This document shows, piece by piece, positions 1-6,863 of a stretch of 14,297 nt of DNA (positions are counted from its first letter, which is position 1; each line of letters starts with the position of its first letter). Position numbers and translations under genes: made by a program. The stretch is from an uncultured Erysipelotrichaceae bacterium (GTDB taxonomy: Bacteria; Bacillota_I; Bacilli_A; Acholeplasmatales; Anaeroplasmataceae). The stretch covers positions 1 through 14,297 of the forward strand of contig CACZRY010000176.1 in NCBI GenBank assembly GCA_902783745.1, written 5' to 3'. The notes below the pieces were generated by a model. That model did not search any database. It was not told the origin of the DNA and saw only the letters and a list, made by a program, of their open reading frames with translations.

Positions 1-598
1 AAAGACCTACAGTTAATCCTACAGTTATAGCAAATAAAGGAATAATTAAAATATCAACAGGCGTTTTCTTTCTAAATACTAATCCCATTAATACTGCAAC
101 ACTAATAACTGTAATATAAATAGTTAGTGGATCTCCAATTTGTGCAGCAGCAGAATTAATTACATTTGTTGTAACAAATTTAGTTGATAAACTAAACCAA
201 GCAGTTAATTCACCTACTGCACCTAATACAACAACCTCTAAAGGCTTTTTCTTTAATGCAATCGCAACACCAACACCAATACCTGCACCAGTTAATTGAG
301 CTAAGCACTTATTACCTGTAAATGTTAGGGTTTCATACATGAATTTAGTAAAATCATTTGCATCCTTAGAAAAGAATCCTCCAATTGTACCAATGATTGT
401 ACCAATAATTAGTGTAGCAAATAATCCATATGCCATACCATTAAGAGTTGTAATAAAAAAATTTAAAACTTTTTTACCAGTACTTAAATCTTTATTTGCA
501 TCTTCATTATTTGAAGTTGCTTCTACTTTTACTTCATCTTTATTTGATGAAGTATCTTCTTTAGAATTTTCATCTAAATTAAGCTTATTTTCTTCCAT
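1..598 (-). CDS. PTS EIIC-like membrane transporter, C-terminus beyond window
   Basis: The visible 199 residues look like the N-terminal part of a membrane protein of the PTS EIIC_2 type, the permease part of a sugar phosphotransferase system. Seen: a hydrophobic segment starting with NGMAYGLFATLIIGTIIG (residues 53-70), a Gly-rich segment LTGAGIGVGVAIALKKKP (102-119), then GDPLTIYITVI (155-165) and KTPVDILIIPL (178-188), an arrangement I associate with that family. No EIIA or EIIB domain is visible. The first 40 residues are a hydrophilic Glu/Asp/Asn/Lys-rich tail, probably cytoplasmic, which seems unusual for the family. The start is the ATG at 598, preceded by AGGAGA about 8 nt upstream. 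The gene continues past position 1. The upstream region has a candidate cre site and an extended -10, suggesting catabolite control. Substrate unknown; the family call is from remembered motifs. Confidence 0.72.
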   Translation of the reverse strand, partial: MEENKLNLDENSKEDTSSNKDEVKVEATSNNEDANKDLSTGKKVLNFFITTLNGMAYGLFATLIIGTIIGTIGGFFSKDANDFTKFMYETLTFTGNKCLAQLTGAGIGVGVAIALKKKPLEVVVLGAVGELTAWFSLSTKFVTTNVINSAAAQIGDPLTIYITVISVAVLMGLVFRKKTPVDILIIPLFAITVGLTVGL

Positions 599-629
599 TT
601 TGTTTTCTCCTATATTATGTTTGATATCT

Positions 630-658
630 AATATATCATAAACATATTTTTAATTTTA
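630..658 (-). promoter_or_regulatory. Candidate promoter for the PTS-like gene (extended -10)
   Basis: Read on the minus strand, TGA-TATATT forms an extended -10 (630-638). The hexamer 17 bp upstream, TAAAAT (653-658), is a poor -35. The TGn element resembles that of four other promoters in this window, which supports the call. The predicted leader is only about 25 nt. Confidence 0.4.
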
Positions 659-660
659 TA

Positions 661-674
661 TGTAACCGTTTTCT
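661..674 (+). promoter_or_regulatory. Candidate cre (CcpA-binding) site upstream of the PTS-like gene
   Basis: The plus-strand sequence TGTAACCGTTTTCT matches the low-GC Gram-positive cre consensus TGWAANCGNTNWCA at every position but the last. It lies 62 bp upstream of the PTS-like start codon, directly upstream of the candidate -35 region. That position would fit activation better than simple promoter occlusion. No ccpA gene is in the window, so the role is inferred from the match and the transport gene next to it. Confidence 0.42.
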
Positions 675-740
675 TAAATATAAAAATCATAACTTTTATA
701 AAAATATAAAATATATTATTAATTTATTTCATATTTTAAA

Positions 741-785
741 TAAAAAAATAAAAAAATACTTCCAAGTAAAACTTAGAAGTATTTT
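741..785 (-). terminator. Rho-independent terminator after the [FeFe]-hydrogenase gene
   Basis: An inverted repeat pairs 753-762 with 776-785 (10 bp). It continues after one mismatch as a 4-bp extension (764-767 with 771-774) around a 3-nt loop. On the minus strand the stem is followed by a run of U broken only by single A residues (741-756). It sits just past the hydrogenase stop codon at 795. Confidence 0.85.
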
Positions 786-794
786 ATATATTTA

Positions 795-2174
795 TTAATT
801 TTTACCATTTATCTCGTAAGATTTATCTTCGAATGTTGTATGTAATAATTCGTGAGATTTATGAGATAAAGGTGCATTAAGATAATCAAAATATAAATTC
901 TTGATTTCAGGGTTATCATGACAGAATCTAATTCTTGATTTCTTTTCTATTTCATAAATAGAATTGTTTCTATTAATCTTTGCTTCTTCTTGTAATGGCT
1001 TCTTTAAAATCTTAATTTGTCCACCACCACCAGCACATCCACCTTGGCAAGCCATAACTTCAACAAAATCATAATGTCTTTCTCCACTAATGATTTGTTC
1101 AATAACCTTTTTAGCTTCGCTCATTTGATGTACAACTGCAACCTTTAATTTCTTACCGCCGATTTTAACTTCAGCTTCCTTTAAGAAATCAAGTCCTCTT
1201 ACAGGCCAGAATTCAGGAACCTCTTCATCACGCATATTTCTTCCTTCAACTAAATAGAATGCTGTTCTTAATGCAGCTTCCATAACACCACCAGTATTAC
1301 CGAAAATAATACCAGAACCAGTACCTCTACCCATAAATGGATCATAATGCTCAGGCTCTAAGTTATTGAAATCAATATTTGCTTCCTTAATCATTTGTGC
1401 AAGTTCTCTTGTAGTTAAAGATGCATCACAATCAGGTGCTTCAACACCATGTGATCTCATACCTGCCCATAATTCAGGACGTTTTGCTTCAGCCTTCTTA
1501 GCTGTACATGGTGCAACACTTACAACAAATAACTTCTTAGGGTCTAATCCCATCTTTTCTGCATAATAAGTTTTTACTAATGTTGCTTGCATTGCAATAG
1601 GTGATTTACAGCTTGATAAATTATTAATTAAATTTGGGAAATACATTTCACAAAATTTAACCCATCCTGGACAGCAAGATGTAAACATTGGTAAGTGTTT
1701 ATTTTCCTTAATTCTTTCCAATAATTCTGATGCTTCTTCCATAATAGTTAAATCTGCACCAAAAGTAACATCCATAACTGTATCCACACCAAGTCTTCTT
1801 ATTGCAGCAACCATTTGTCCTTGTACATTTGTACCAGATGGATAACCAAATGCATCACCAAGTGAAACTCTTACTGCAGGTGCAGTCATAAAAATAACCT
1901 TCTTATCAGGGTTATTAATTGCTTCTTTTACTACCTCAATTGAAGATACTTCTCTTAAAGCATTAAATGGACAAGCATTAATACACTGACCACAATTAAT
2001 ACAAACTGCGTTATCTCCATTAGTATCCAAATTATATGAACCTAGTACGCCAATAATATTTGTACAAGCCTTCTTACAAAGCTGGCACTTTTTACATAGT
2101 TCATCATTGCACATAATACTAGGATTATCATCATTAATTGGAATTCTATGTTTAACACTATCAAATTTAGACAT
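795..2174 (-). CDS. [FeFe]-hydrogenase, monomeric, two [4Fe-4S] clusters plus H-cluster
   Basis: This enzyme catalyses reversible H2 formation from protons and electrons, probably using reduced ferredoxin in the cytoplasm to dispose of fermentation electrons. Seen in 459 residues: a 2[4Fe-4S] ferredoxin domain with CxxCxxCxxxC at C27-C37 and at C58-C68; the H-cluster motifs TSCCPGW (165-171, including proton-transfer C167), APCTAKKAE (221-229) and MACQGGCAGGGG (374-385); and a C-terminal small-subunit-like segment ending around SHELLHTTF (440-448). The layout is the short M2-type, without the N-terminal 2Fe-2S and His-ligated clusters of larger enzymes. The second motif has Ala221 where catalytic enzymes have Met (MPC). 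ATG at 2174 follows AAAGGAG with a rather long 12-nt gap. The gene has its own promoter and terminator. No maturation genes or NuoE/F-like partners are in the window. Confidence 0.95.
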   Translation of the reverse strand: MSKFDSVKHRIPINDDNPSIMCNDELCKKCQLCKKACTNIIGVLGSYNLDTNGDNAVCINCGQCINACPFNALREVSSIEVVKEAINNPDKKVIFMTAPAVRVSLGDAFGYPSGTNVQGQMVAAIRRLGVDTVMDVTFGADLTIMEEASELLERIKENKHLPMFTSCCPGWVKFCEMYFPNLINNLSSCKSPIAMQATLVKTYYAEKMGLDPKKLFVVSVAPCTAKKAEAKRPELWAGMRSHGVEAPDCDASLTTRELAQMIKEANIDFNNLEPEHYDPFMGRGTGSGIIFGNTGGVMEAALRTAFYLVEGRNMRDEEVPEFWPVRGLDFLKEAEVKIGGKKLKVAVVHQMSEAKKVIEQIISGERHYDFVEVMACQGGCAGGGGQIKILKKPLQEEAKINRNNSIYEIEKKSRIRFCHDNPEIKNLYFDYLNAPLSHKSHELLHTTFEDKSYEINGKN

Positions 2175-2220
2175 AAATAAAGTTCACTCCTTTAGATTGT
2201 CCTCCCAATCCCATTTGATT

Positions 2221-2249
2221 ATTTTAACATATAAAATAATTAAAGGCAA
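2221..2249 (-). promoter_or_regulatory. Candidate promoter of the hydrogenase gene
   Basis: On the minus strand: TTGCCT (2244-2249), a 17-bp spacer ending in TGT (2227-2229), then TAAAAT (2221-2226). This is a sigma-A-type promoter with an extended -10. It predicts a leader of about 40 nt before the ATG at 2174. Confidence 0.55.
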
Positions 2250-2292
2250 CAAAATAAAAGTTAGTCATATATAACCTGTATTTTATCATACA

Positions 2293-2910
2293 TTATTTAA
2301 GCAAATCTAGATACAAAGGGTAATCTATTAAATCAGAAATCTCTTGAAATCTTTTAATAAGTTGATATGCCTCGTCAAGTGTTTCTATAAATTGGAACTC
2401 TGTTGCGATAATTAATTGTTCTTGATATAGTTTATATTCTTCTACTAAGCTAAATTTAGGCTCATATTTATCAAAATAAATTAAATATATTTTAGTTAAT
2501 AAAATTCTTAATTCATCAACATCAGAATAAACGATTGATGCGATAGGATTGTTAATATCATCTAAATATCTTATATTCATTGCATATTCATCATCATTTA
2601 ATCTTCTTATATCATAATCATCACCTAATATATCTAATACATCATCTATTAAATTTAATGATAATCCCTTTTCATCATTTAAAAGACTTCTTATGGTATC
2701 AATATATTTCTTTTCTTTATCACTAATAGTTTTATCTTTTAATCTATCCCACCAAAATTGCTTAAACTGTAATGGGAATGCGCGACTTGATAATGCATTT
2801 ATTTTAGTATATTCCATTCCAAAATCATATAACATAAAAGAAGCTAAATCTTTATTTGTTGAAAAACAAAAGAAATAATCATCATTCTTTTTATATATCA
2901 TATAAACCAT
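2293..2910 (-). CDS. Protein of unknown function, 205 residues
   Basis: I do not recognise this family. The protein is soluble-looking, with no signal peptide or transmembrane segment, and rich in Asp, Leu, Ile and Tyr. The N-terminal 50 residues look like alternating strands with aromatics (KKNDDYFFCFSTN), followed by an FWWDRLKD motif (residues 52-59). The middle is acidic (DDVLDILGDDYD, 89-100) and the C-terminal third is probably helical (EEYKLYQEQLIIATEF). It contains only one Cys and no obvious catalytic motif. The ATG at 2910 follows AGGTG by 8 nt; an in-frame ATG at 2901 is an alternative. It has its own promoter directly after the araC-type gene's terminator, and I see no strong terminator before the hydrogenase promoter. 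That it is a real gene rests on the open frame, the SD and the promoter. Confidence 0.8.
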   Translation of the reverse strand: MVYMIYKKNDDYFFCFSTNKDLASFMLYDFGMEYTKINALSSRAFPLQFKQFWWDRLKDKTISDKEKKYIDTIRSLLNDEKGLSLNLIDDVLDILGDDYDIRRLNDDEYAMNIRYLDDINNPIASIVYSDVDELRILLTKIYLIYFDKYEPKFSLVEEYKLYQEQLIIATEFQFIETLDEAYQLIKRFQEISDLIDYPLYLDLLK

Positions 2911-2941
2911 AAGTATTTCACCTACATTCTAAAGTGATTTA

Positions 2942-2970
2942 ATTATATCATATAAAAAAGCCTAGATAAT
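2942..2970 (-). promoter_or_regulatory. Candidate promoter of the unknown 205-residue gene
   Basis: The minus strand reads TGA-TATAAT (2942-2950), a consensus -10 with the TGn extension. The best -35-like hexamer, TTATCT, lies 16 bp upstream inside the terminator hairpin of the preceding gene, so the extended -10 must carry most of the recognition. Predicted leader about 25 nt. Confidence 0.6.
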
Positions 2971-2984
2971 AATTATCTAAGCTT
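2953..2984 (-). terminator. Rho-independent terminator of the AraC-family gene
   Basis: In minus-strand RNA, AAGCUUAGAU pairs with AUCUAGGCUU (one G-U pair) around an A/U loop, followed by at least five U. It starts 11 nt past the regulator's stop codon. The stem and U-tract overlap the -35 region of the next gene's promoter. Confidence 0.85.
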
Positions 2985-2995
2985 AAGTAATAAAA

Positions 2996-3826
2996 TTATT
3001 TAATATATTTTTTTCTGTATTCAAGTGGATTAATACCAACTATTCTTTTGAAAGCCATTGTAAAATTAGATTGTGTCTTAAATCCTGATCTAGTGTAAAC
3101 ATCAGTTAATGAAAGACTTCTATCCTTCATTAATTGCTTAGCCTTAGATAATCTAATTCTATTTAAGTGATTAATCGGTGTATCATTCATATACTTTTTA
3201 AAGGCTTTAGTAAAGTATGTATATGAATAATTTGACTGAGCTGAAACCTCTTCAATAGTTAAATCTGGATTAGTATAATTTTCTAACATATATACAATAC
3301 TTTTTTTCATGTTAGTAAAGTAACTACTCTTAGGCTTTCTAGTATCATGTTTTTCCTTTAAGCCATCTTTTACAAGTATTCTTACAATATCCTTTAATAA
3401 AGCTTGATCACGAACTATTGAATATTGTTCTAATAAAGTCAATAATTCTTTAGAAACTAAGAATCTTGAGTAAAAATATTTACCTCTAAAATGTAATTCT
3501 TCTTTTAGATTATCTAAATATTTTTTATCTACTGCAATAGATACTAAATTAGAATTAAGGTCAAATGAAACACCATGTTCAACATTAGGATTTACAGGAT
3601 AACAATATCCAACTTCCCCAATGTATAATGCTTGATCATATTCTAATAATGGAATTAAATCAAATGGTATAATGAATTCATAAGCATCATGACTATGCTT
3701 AAATGGTTTTAATTCATTTTTTTCACTTGCCTTAAATTCCGCAATACTAATATATTTAGTTGTGTTTATATGATAAAACTTTTTTATTTCATCATTATTT
3801 AATCCATGTGCAGTTACTAAATTCAT
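2996..3826 (-). CDS. AraC-family transcriptional regulator
   Basis: This is a DNA-binding regulator, probably responding to a sugar or other small ligand. In 276 residues, 20-130 look like the cupin-type sensing domain of the family: histidines in PFKHSHDAYEF (41-51), then GEVGYCYPVNPNVEH (70-84). Residues 175-276 are the double helix-turn-helix domain: LTIEEVSAQSNYSYTYFTKAFK (first HTH, 189-210), RIRLSKAKQLM (223-233), and the signature-like second HTH with SGFKTQSNFTMAFKRIVGINPLEYR (247-271). The ATG at 3826 has only a weak, close AGGGA upstream. It is a single-gene unit with a strong terminator. No obvious target sits beside it on the opposite strand. The hydrogenase, PTS-like gene and GH43 are nearby, but none is demonstrably its target. 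Ligand unknown. Confidence 0.92.
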   Translation of the reverse strand: MNLVTAHGLNNDEIKKFYHINTTKYISIAEFKASEKNELKPFKHSHDAYEFIIPFDLIPLLEYDQALYIGEVGYCYPVNPNVEHGVSFDLNSNLVSIAVDKKYLDNLKEELHFRGKYFYSRFLVSKELLTLLEQYSIVRDQALLKDIVRILVKDGLKEKHDTRKPKSSYFTNMKKSIVYMLENYTNPDLTIEEVSAQSNYSYTYFTKAFKKYMNDTPINHLNRIRLSKAKQLMKDRSLSLTDVYTRSGFKTQSNFTMAFKRIVGINPLEYRKKYIK

Positions 3827-3873
3827 AAAATCCCTACTTTTTATTTCAAATTTTTTAGGTAAGCTTCTAAAAT

Positions 3874-3888
3874 GTAATATATAATTAC
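3874..3888. repeat. Short inverted repeat in the araC-type leader, possible operator
   Basis: GTAAT and ATTAC flank a 5-bp AT spacer between the candidate promoter and the start codon of the AraC-family gene. It could be an autoregulatory site, but short AT palindromes are common in DNA of this composition. Confidence 0.2.
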
Positions 3889-3911
3889 GAAACTAAACAT
3901 TTATTATTTAA

Positions 3912-3940
3912 AATATACTTTCCCTAAAATCTAATCTAAA
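3912..3940 (-). promoter_or_regulatory. Possible promoter of the AraC-family gene
   Basis: The minus strand has TTTAGA (3935-3940), a 17-bp spacer and TATATT (3912-3917), with no TGn extension. It predicts a leader of about 80 nt. The -35 region contains two tandem TTAGA units. Confidence 0.35.
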
Positions 3941-4031
3941 TCGAGTTAATTATATAAATAATGTTTTTTATATTCAATAAAATTAACCAATTTTATGGCA
4001 AAAACTTGAAATGCAAAAAAACTTGCACATG

Positions 4032-5381
4032 TTATTTTTTTAAAGTTAATGTTGTAACAGACTCAACTAACGGTGTATTTGGGAACATATCTAATGGTGT
4101 AATAGAATTAACCATATATTTTTCAGTTAATCTTTTTAAATTCTTCGCAAGAGTTTGTGGATTACATGATGCATAAATAACTCTTTTAACTTTAGACTTA
4201 AGTATCGCATCAATAAATTTATCATCTAATCCTTGGCGAGGTGGGTCAACAACTATAACATCAAATGAATTACCATTATTAATTTCTTTTAACATTACTT
4301 CTCCTGCATCACCTTGAATAAATGTTGCATTAGAAATCTTGTTTAATTTAGCGTTAGCTTTTGCAGCTTCAATAGAATCTTTATTATATTCAATACCAAC
4401 TACTTCTTTAGCGTTATGTGCTAAATATAAAGATATTGCACCAACACCACAGTATGCATCTAATACTCTTTCTTTAAATGAAAGCTTACATGCTTTCTTT
4501 ATTAAATCAAACATATTCTTAGCTTGTAATGTATTAAGCTGGAAGAATGTTTTAGGATAAACTTGATATTTAATCTTATCAAGCTCTAATATAATACATT
4601 CCTTACCCTCAAGTAATATAGTTTTATCTCCAAATAAAAGACCAGGATCTTTTTTATCATTTATATTTAAATAAACTGAAATAACTGATTGAAGCTTTGA
4701 TGCTTCCTTAGCTAAAGTTCTAATATCCTTATCATCCTTAGTTACAATAAATGTAACCATAGCTTCCTTCTTCTCATTAACTCTAATTGATATATATCTT
4801 AGAATACCATCATTATATTTATCGTTATAAGCCTTAATTCTAAGCTTTTCTGAGATTTTTAATATTTCATCATTTAGTTTATCAATTAATGGATCTTGAT
4901 CAATTGTAGATGAAATTTCAACTAATTCATTTGAATTAGGCTTAATCATACATACATGCATATGATAATCAGAACCAAACTTAACAGGAAGTAAGCTTCT
5001 ATTTCTATAACCATTAATCTTTGGTGATGCTAAAACATCATTGATTTGAAATGATCTAGGATTTAAGCCACTATATCTAGATAAAGATTCTTGTAGTAAT
5101 TCCTTTTTAAATTTAAGCATTGCATCATATTTAATATGTACACAGCTTAATCCTAAATAATCCTTAGGATCAATTCCTAAAACTCTATCTTCTGATTTAT
5201 GCTTATATTCTATTACTTCTGCAAAAGCCATATTGTTTTTAACATCAGTAACTCTAACATTAACACCCTCACCTGGTATTGCGTTAGGTACAAACACAGC
5301 CATCTTTTTATAGAATCCTATACCTTCACCATTAATACCTAATCTTTTAATATCTAAAATAAATTCATCATTAATCTGCAT
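4032..5381 (-). CDS. rlmCD: 23S rRNA (uracil-5)-methyltransferase, RlmCD/TrmA family
   Basis: This SAM-dependent enzyme makes 5-methyluridine in RNA. In many Bacillota one enzyme, RlmCD, modifies two 23S rRNA positions (E. coli numbering U747 and U1939). Seen in 449 residues: an N-terminal TRAM-like RNA-binding domain (1-60), FFQLN (279-283), SAM motif VLDAYCGVGAISLYLA (306-321), VVDPPRQGLD (377-386), catalytic Cys406 in YASCNPQTLA and Glu440 in DMFPNTPLVESV. The Fe-S ligands of E. coli RlmD are mostly absent: only C80 remains near LGLSCVHIKYD, and the later CP is replaced. Where a His often precedes VE there is Leu438. The ATG at 5381 lies inside the end of the GH43 gene (11-bp overlap), with AAGGTGG just upstream, so translation is probably coupled. 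No convincing terminator follows. TrmA-like tRNA activity cannot be excluded. Confidence 0.9.
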   Translation of the reverse strand: MQINDEFILDIKRLGINGEGIGFYKKMAVFVPNAIPGEGVNVRVTDVKNNMAFAEVIEYKHKSEDRVLGIDPKDYLGLSCVHIKYDAMLKFKKELLQESLSRYSGLNPRSFQINDVLASPKINGYRNRSLLPVKFGSDYHMHVCMIKPNSNELVEISSTIDQDPLIDKLNDEILKISEKLRIKAYNDKYNDGILRYISIRVNEKKEAMVTFIVTKDDKDIRTLAKEASKLQSVISVYLNINDKKDPGLLFGDKTILLEGKECIILELDKIKYQVYPKTFFQLNTLQAKNMFDLIKKACKLSFKERVLDAYCGVGAISLYLAHNAKEVVGIEYNKDSIEAAKANAKLNKISNATFIQGDAGEVMLKEINNGNSFDVIVVDPPRQGLDDKFIDAILKSKVKRVIYASCNPQTLAKNLKRLTEKYMVNSITPLDMFPNTPLVESVTTLTLKK

Positions 5382-6852
5382 ATTCTACCACCTTAAAGTA
5401 CTTAGCTTTGCAATAGTTTTTACTATCAAGGCTAAGACCCCTTTCAAAAATTCCGTATTTTCCACCAATCCATCTACCTGGTGTTGCTTTAAAAACATAA
5501 TTAAAATATTTATTGTTATATCCTAGCATATAGCTATTATCAACATACTTCATCATAAATATAACATCTTTTTCATCATATTTAATATCTTCTAAAATAA
5601 CTTCTTCTTTATTAAAGCCACCACTAATTAATTGTAGATGAACTATATCATCTATTTTAATTAATCTCATATATTGATATTCCATACCCATATATGTAAA
5701 TCCTATATCACTTTTTGAATCTATCAAATCAAATTCTAATTTAGTTTTAACAGTAAAAGTATTATAGTATAGCTTTGTTAGTAATAAATTTGGTTGAAGA
5801 TCTAATTTAGTTTTACCTAATTCATTATAATATGGATTAAGTACTAATCCATTATCAAATTTAAACCAAGAATCTTTAATATTTGCAGGAGTTTGCCACA
5901 TTAAAGAAAGCTTATTAGATTTAAAATCATCAGAAACCTGTATTTTATAATTACTTTTTTTATTTATTAAATATTCATGACTTAATACAGGAGACCCTCC
6001 AAGCATTTCATCACGACAATCTCCTATTATAGGCCAATCATTAACCCATTTAACAGGTTCTAAATGACATATTCTTCCTTGCGCTCCCTTATCTTGGAAA
6101 TGAATGAAGGCATAATCTTTTTTATTAATCTTAACCAAACCACCCTGATGAGGTCCATTAATAGATAATACATCATTTGTTAGTAATACTATCTTTTCCT
6201 CATAAGGTCCATATATATTTTTACTTCTTAAGCATACTTGCCATCCAGACTTAACACTTCCTGCAGGAGCTAAGATATAATAATATTTATTAATATAATA
6301 AATCTTTGGTCCTTCTATAGTTGGTTGTGTATTATGTCCATCAAATATAATCTTATAATCACTGCTAATATTTTCTTTTAAATCACATGATACTTCATAT
6401 AATCCAAGTACTGAATTAAATCCACATTTAGATTTGGCAAAACCACAAACTAAATAACATTTATTATCATTTGTCCATATAGGGCATGGGTCTATAACTC
6501 CAGGATTATCAATAAGCTTATTAAACTTAAATTCTCCATTTTCTATATCATCTGTTTGATATACATATATTCCTTTACCATACATAGGTACAATAATATA
6601 AAATATACCATTATGATATCTAATTGATGGTGCCCATGCACCCTCACCATGTCTAACATTATCAAATTCATCAAATGGTAGATTACTATAAACATATCTT
6701 AAAATCTTCCAGTCAACTAAATTCTTACTTTTTAAAATAGGAACTCCTGGTGTATCTGAAAATGAAGATGATACTAAATAATAACTACCTTTATATTTAA
6801 TTATATCTGGATCTGAATAATCAGAATTTATTATTGGATTATTGTATATCAT
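5371..6852 (-). CDS. Glycoside hydrolase family 43, probable beta-xylosidase/arabinofuranosidase
   Basis: This enzyme probably removes xylose or arabinose units from plant-derived oligosaccharides. It has no signal peptide or membrane segment, so it should act in the cytoplasm on imported material. In 493 residues, a GH43 five-bladed propeller spans roughly 1-300 with the catalytic triad in place: Asp14 (SDYSDPDI), Asp121 (VIDPCPIW) and Glu180 (TIEGPKIYY). Other family marks are SSSFSDTPGVPILKSKNLVDW (residues 28-48), WAPSIRYHNG (73-82) and HQGGLVKINK (235-244). Residues 300-490 fit the C-terminal beta-sandwich common in xylosidase-like members. The overall pattern resembles subfamily 12 or a near relative, but substrate cannot be read from sequence. 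AGAGG lies about 8 nt before the ATG. The gap to the rseP stop is 11 bp, and it overlaps rlmCD by 11 bp. A sugar hydrolase inside this growth operon is unusual. Confidence 0.92.
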   Translation of the reverse strand: MIYNNPIINSDYSDPDIIKYKGSYYLVSSSFSDTPGVPILKSKNLVDWKILRYVYSNLPFDEFDNVRHGEGAWAPSIRYHNGIFYIIVPMYGKGIYVYQTDDIENGEFKFNKLIDNPGVIDPCPIWTNDNKCYLVCGFAKSKCGFNSVLGLYEVSCDLKENISSDYKIIFDGHNTQPTIEGPKIYYINKYYYILAPAGSVKSGWQVCLRSKNIYGPYEEKIVLLTNDVLSINGPHQGGLVKINKKDYAFIHFQDKGAQGRICHLEPVKWVNDWPIIGDCRDEMLGGSPVLSHEYLINKKSNYKIQVSDDFKSNKLSLMWQTPANIKDSWFKFDNGLVLNPYYNELGKTKLDLQPNLLLTKLYYNTFTVKTKLEFDLIDSKSDIGFTYMGMEYQYMRLIKIDDIVHLQLISGGFNKEEVILEDIKYDEKDVIFMMKYVDNSYMLGYNNKYFNYVFKATPGRWIGGKYGIFERGLSLDSKNYCKAKYFKVVEYAD

Positions 6853-6863
6853 ATTAATACCTC

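Noticed and set aside
339..641. Plus-strand open frame opposite the PTS-like gene, and the other plus-strand frames (for example 1366-1566, 4339-4560, 12460-12789)
   Set aside because: They lie antisense to well-supported minus-strand genes, lack a convincing SD and show no recognisable domain; they are shadows of those genes.
795..2174. Possibility that the hydrogenase is a NarF/Nar1-like or sensory protein
   Set aside because: All three H-cluster motifs, including TSCCP with the proton-transfer Cys and the GGG-containing third motif, are present, along with the small-subunit-like C-terminus; no PAS or kinase domain is seen.
2277..2292. TGTAT/ATACA inverted repeat after the 205-residue gene as a terminator or operator
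   Set aside because: Only 5 bp, AT-rich and without a U-run; likely chance.
3979..3994. AAAATT-AACC-AATTTT inverted repeat downstream of rlmCD as a terminator
   Set aside because: The stem has only A-T pairs and no U-tract; a nearby TGCAA/TTGCA hairpin is also too short, so the end of this operon is unresolved.
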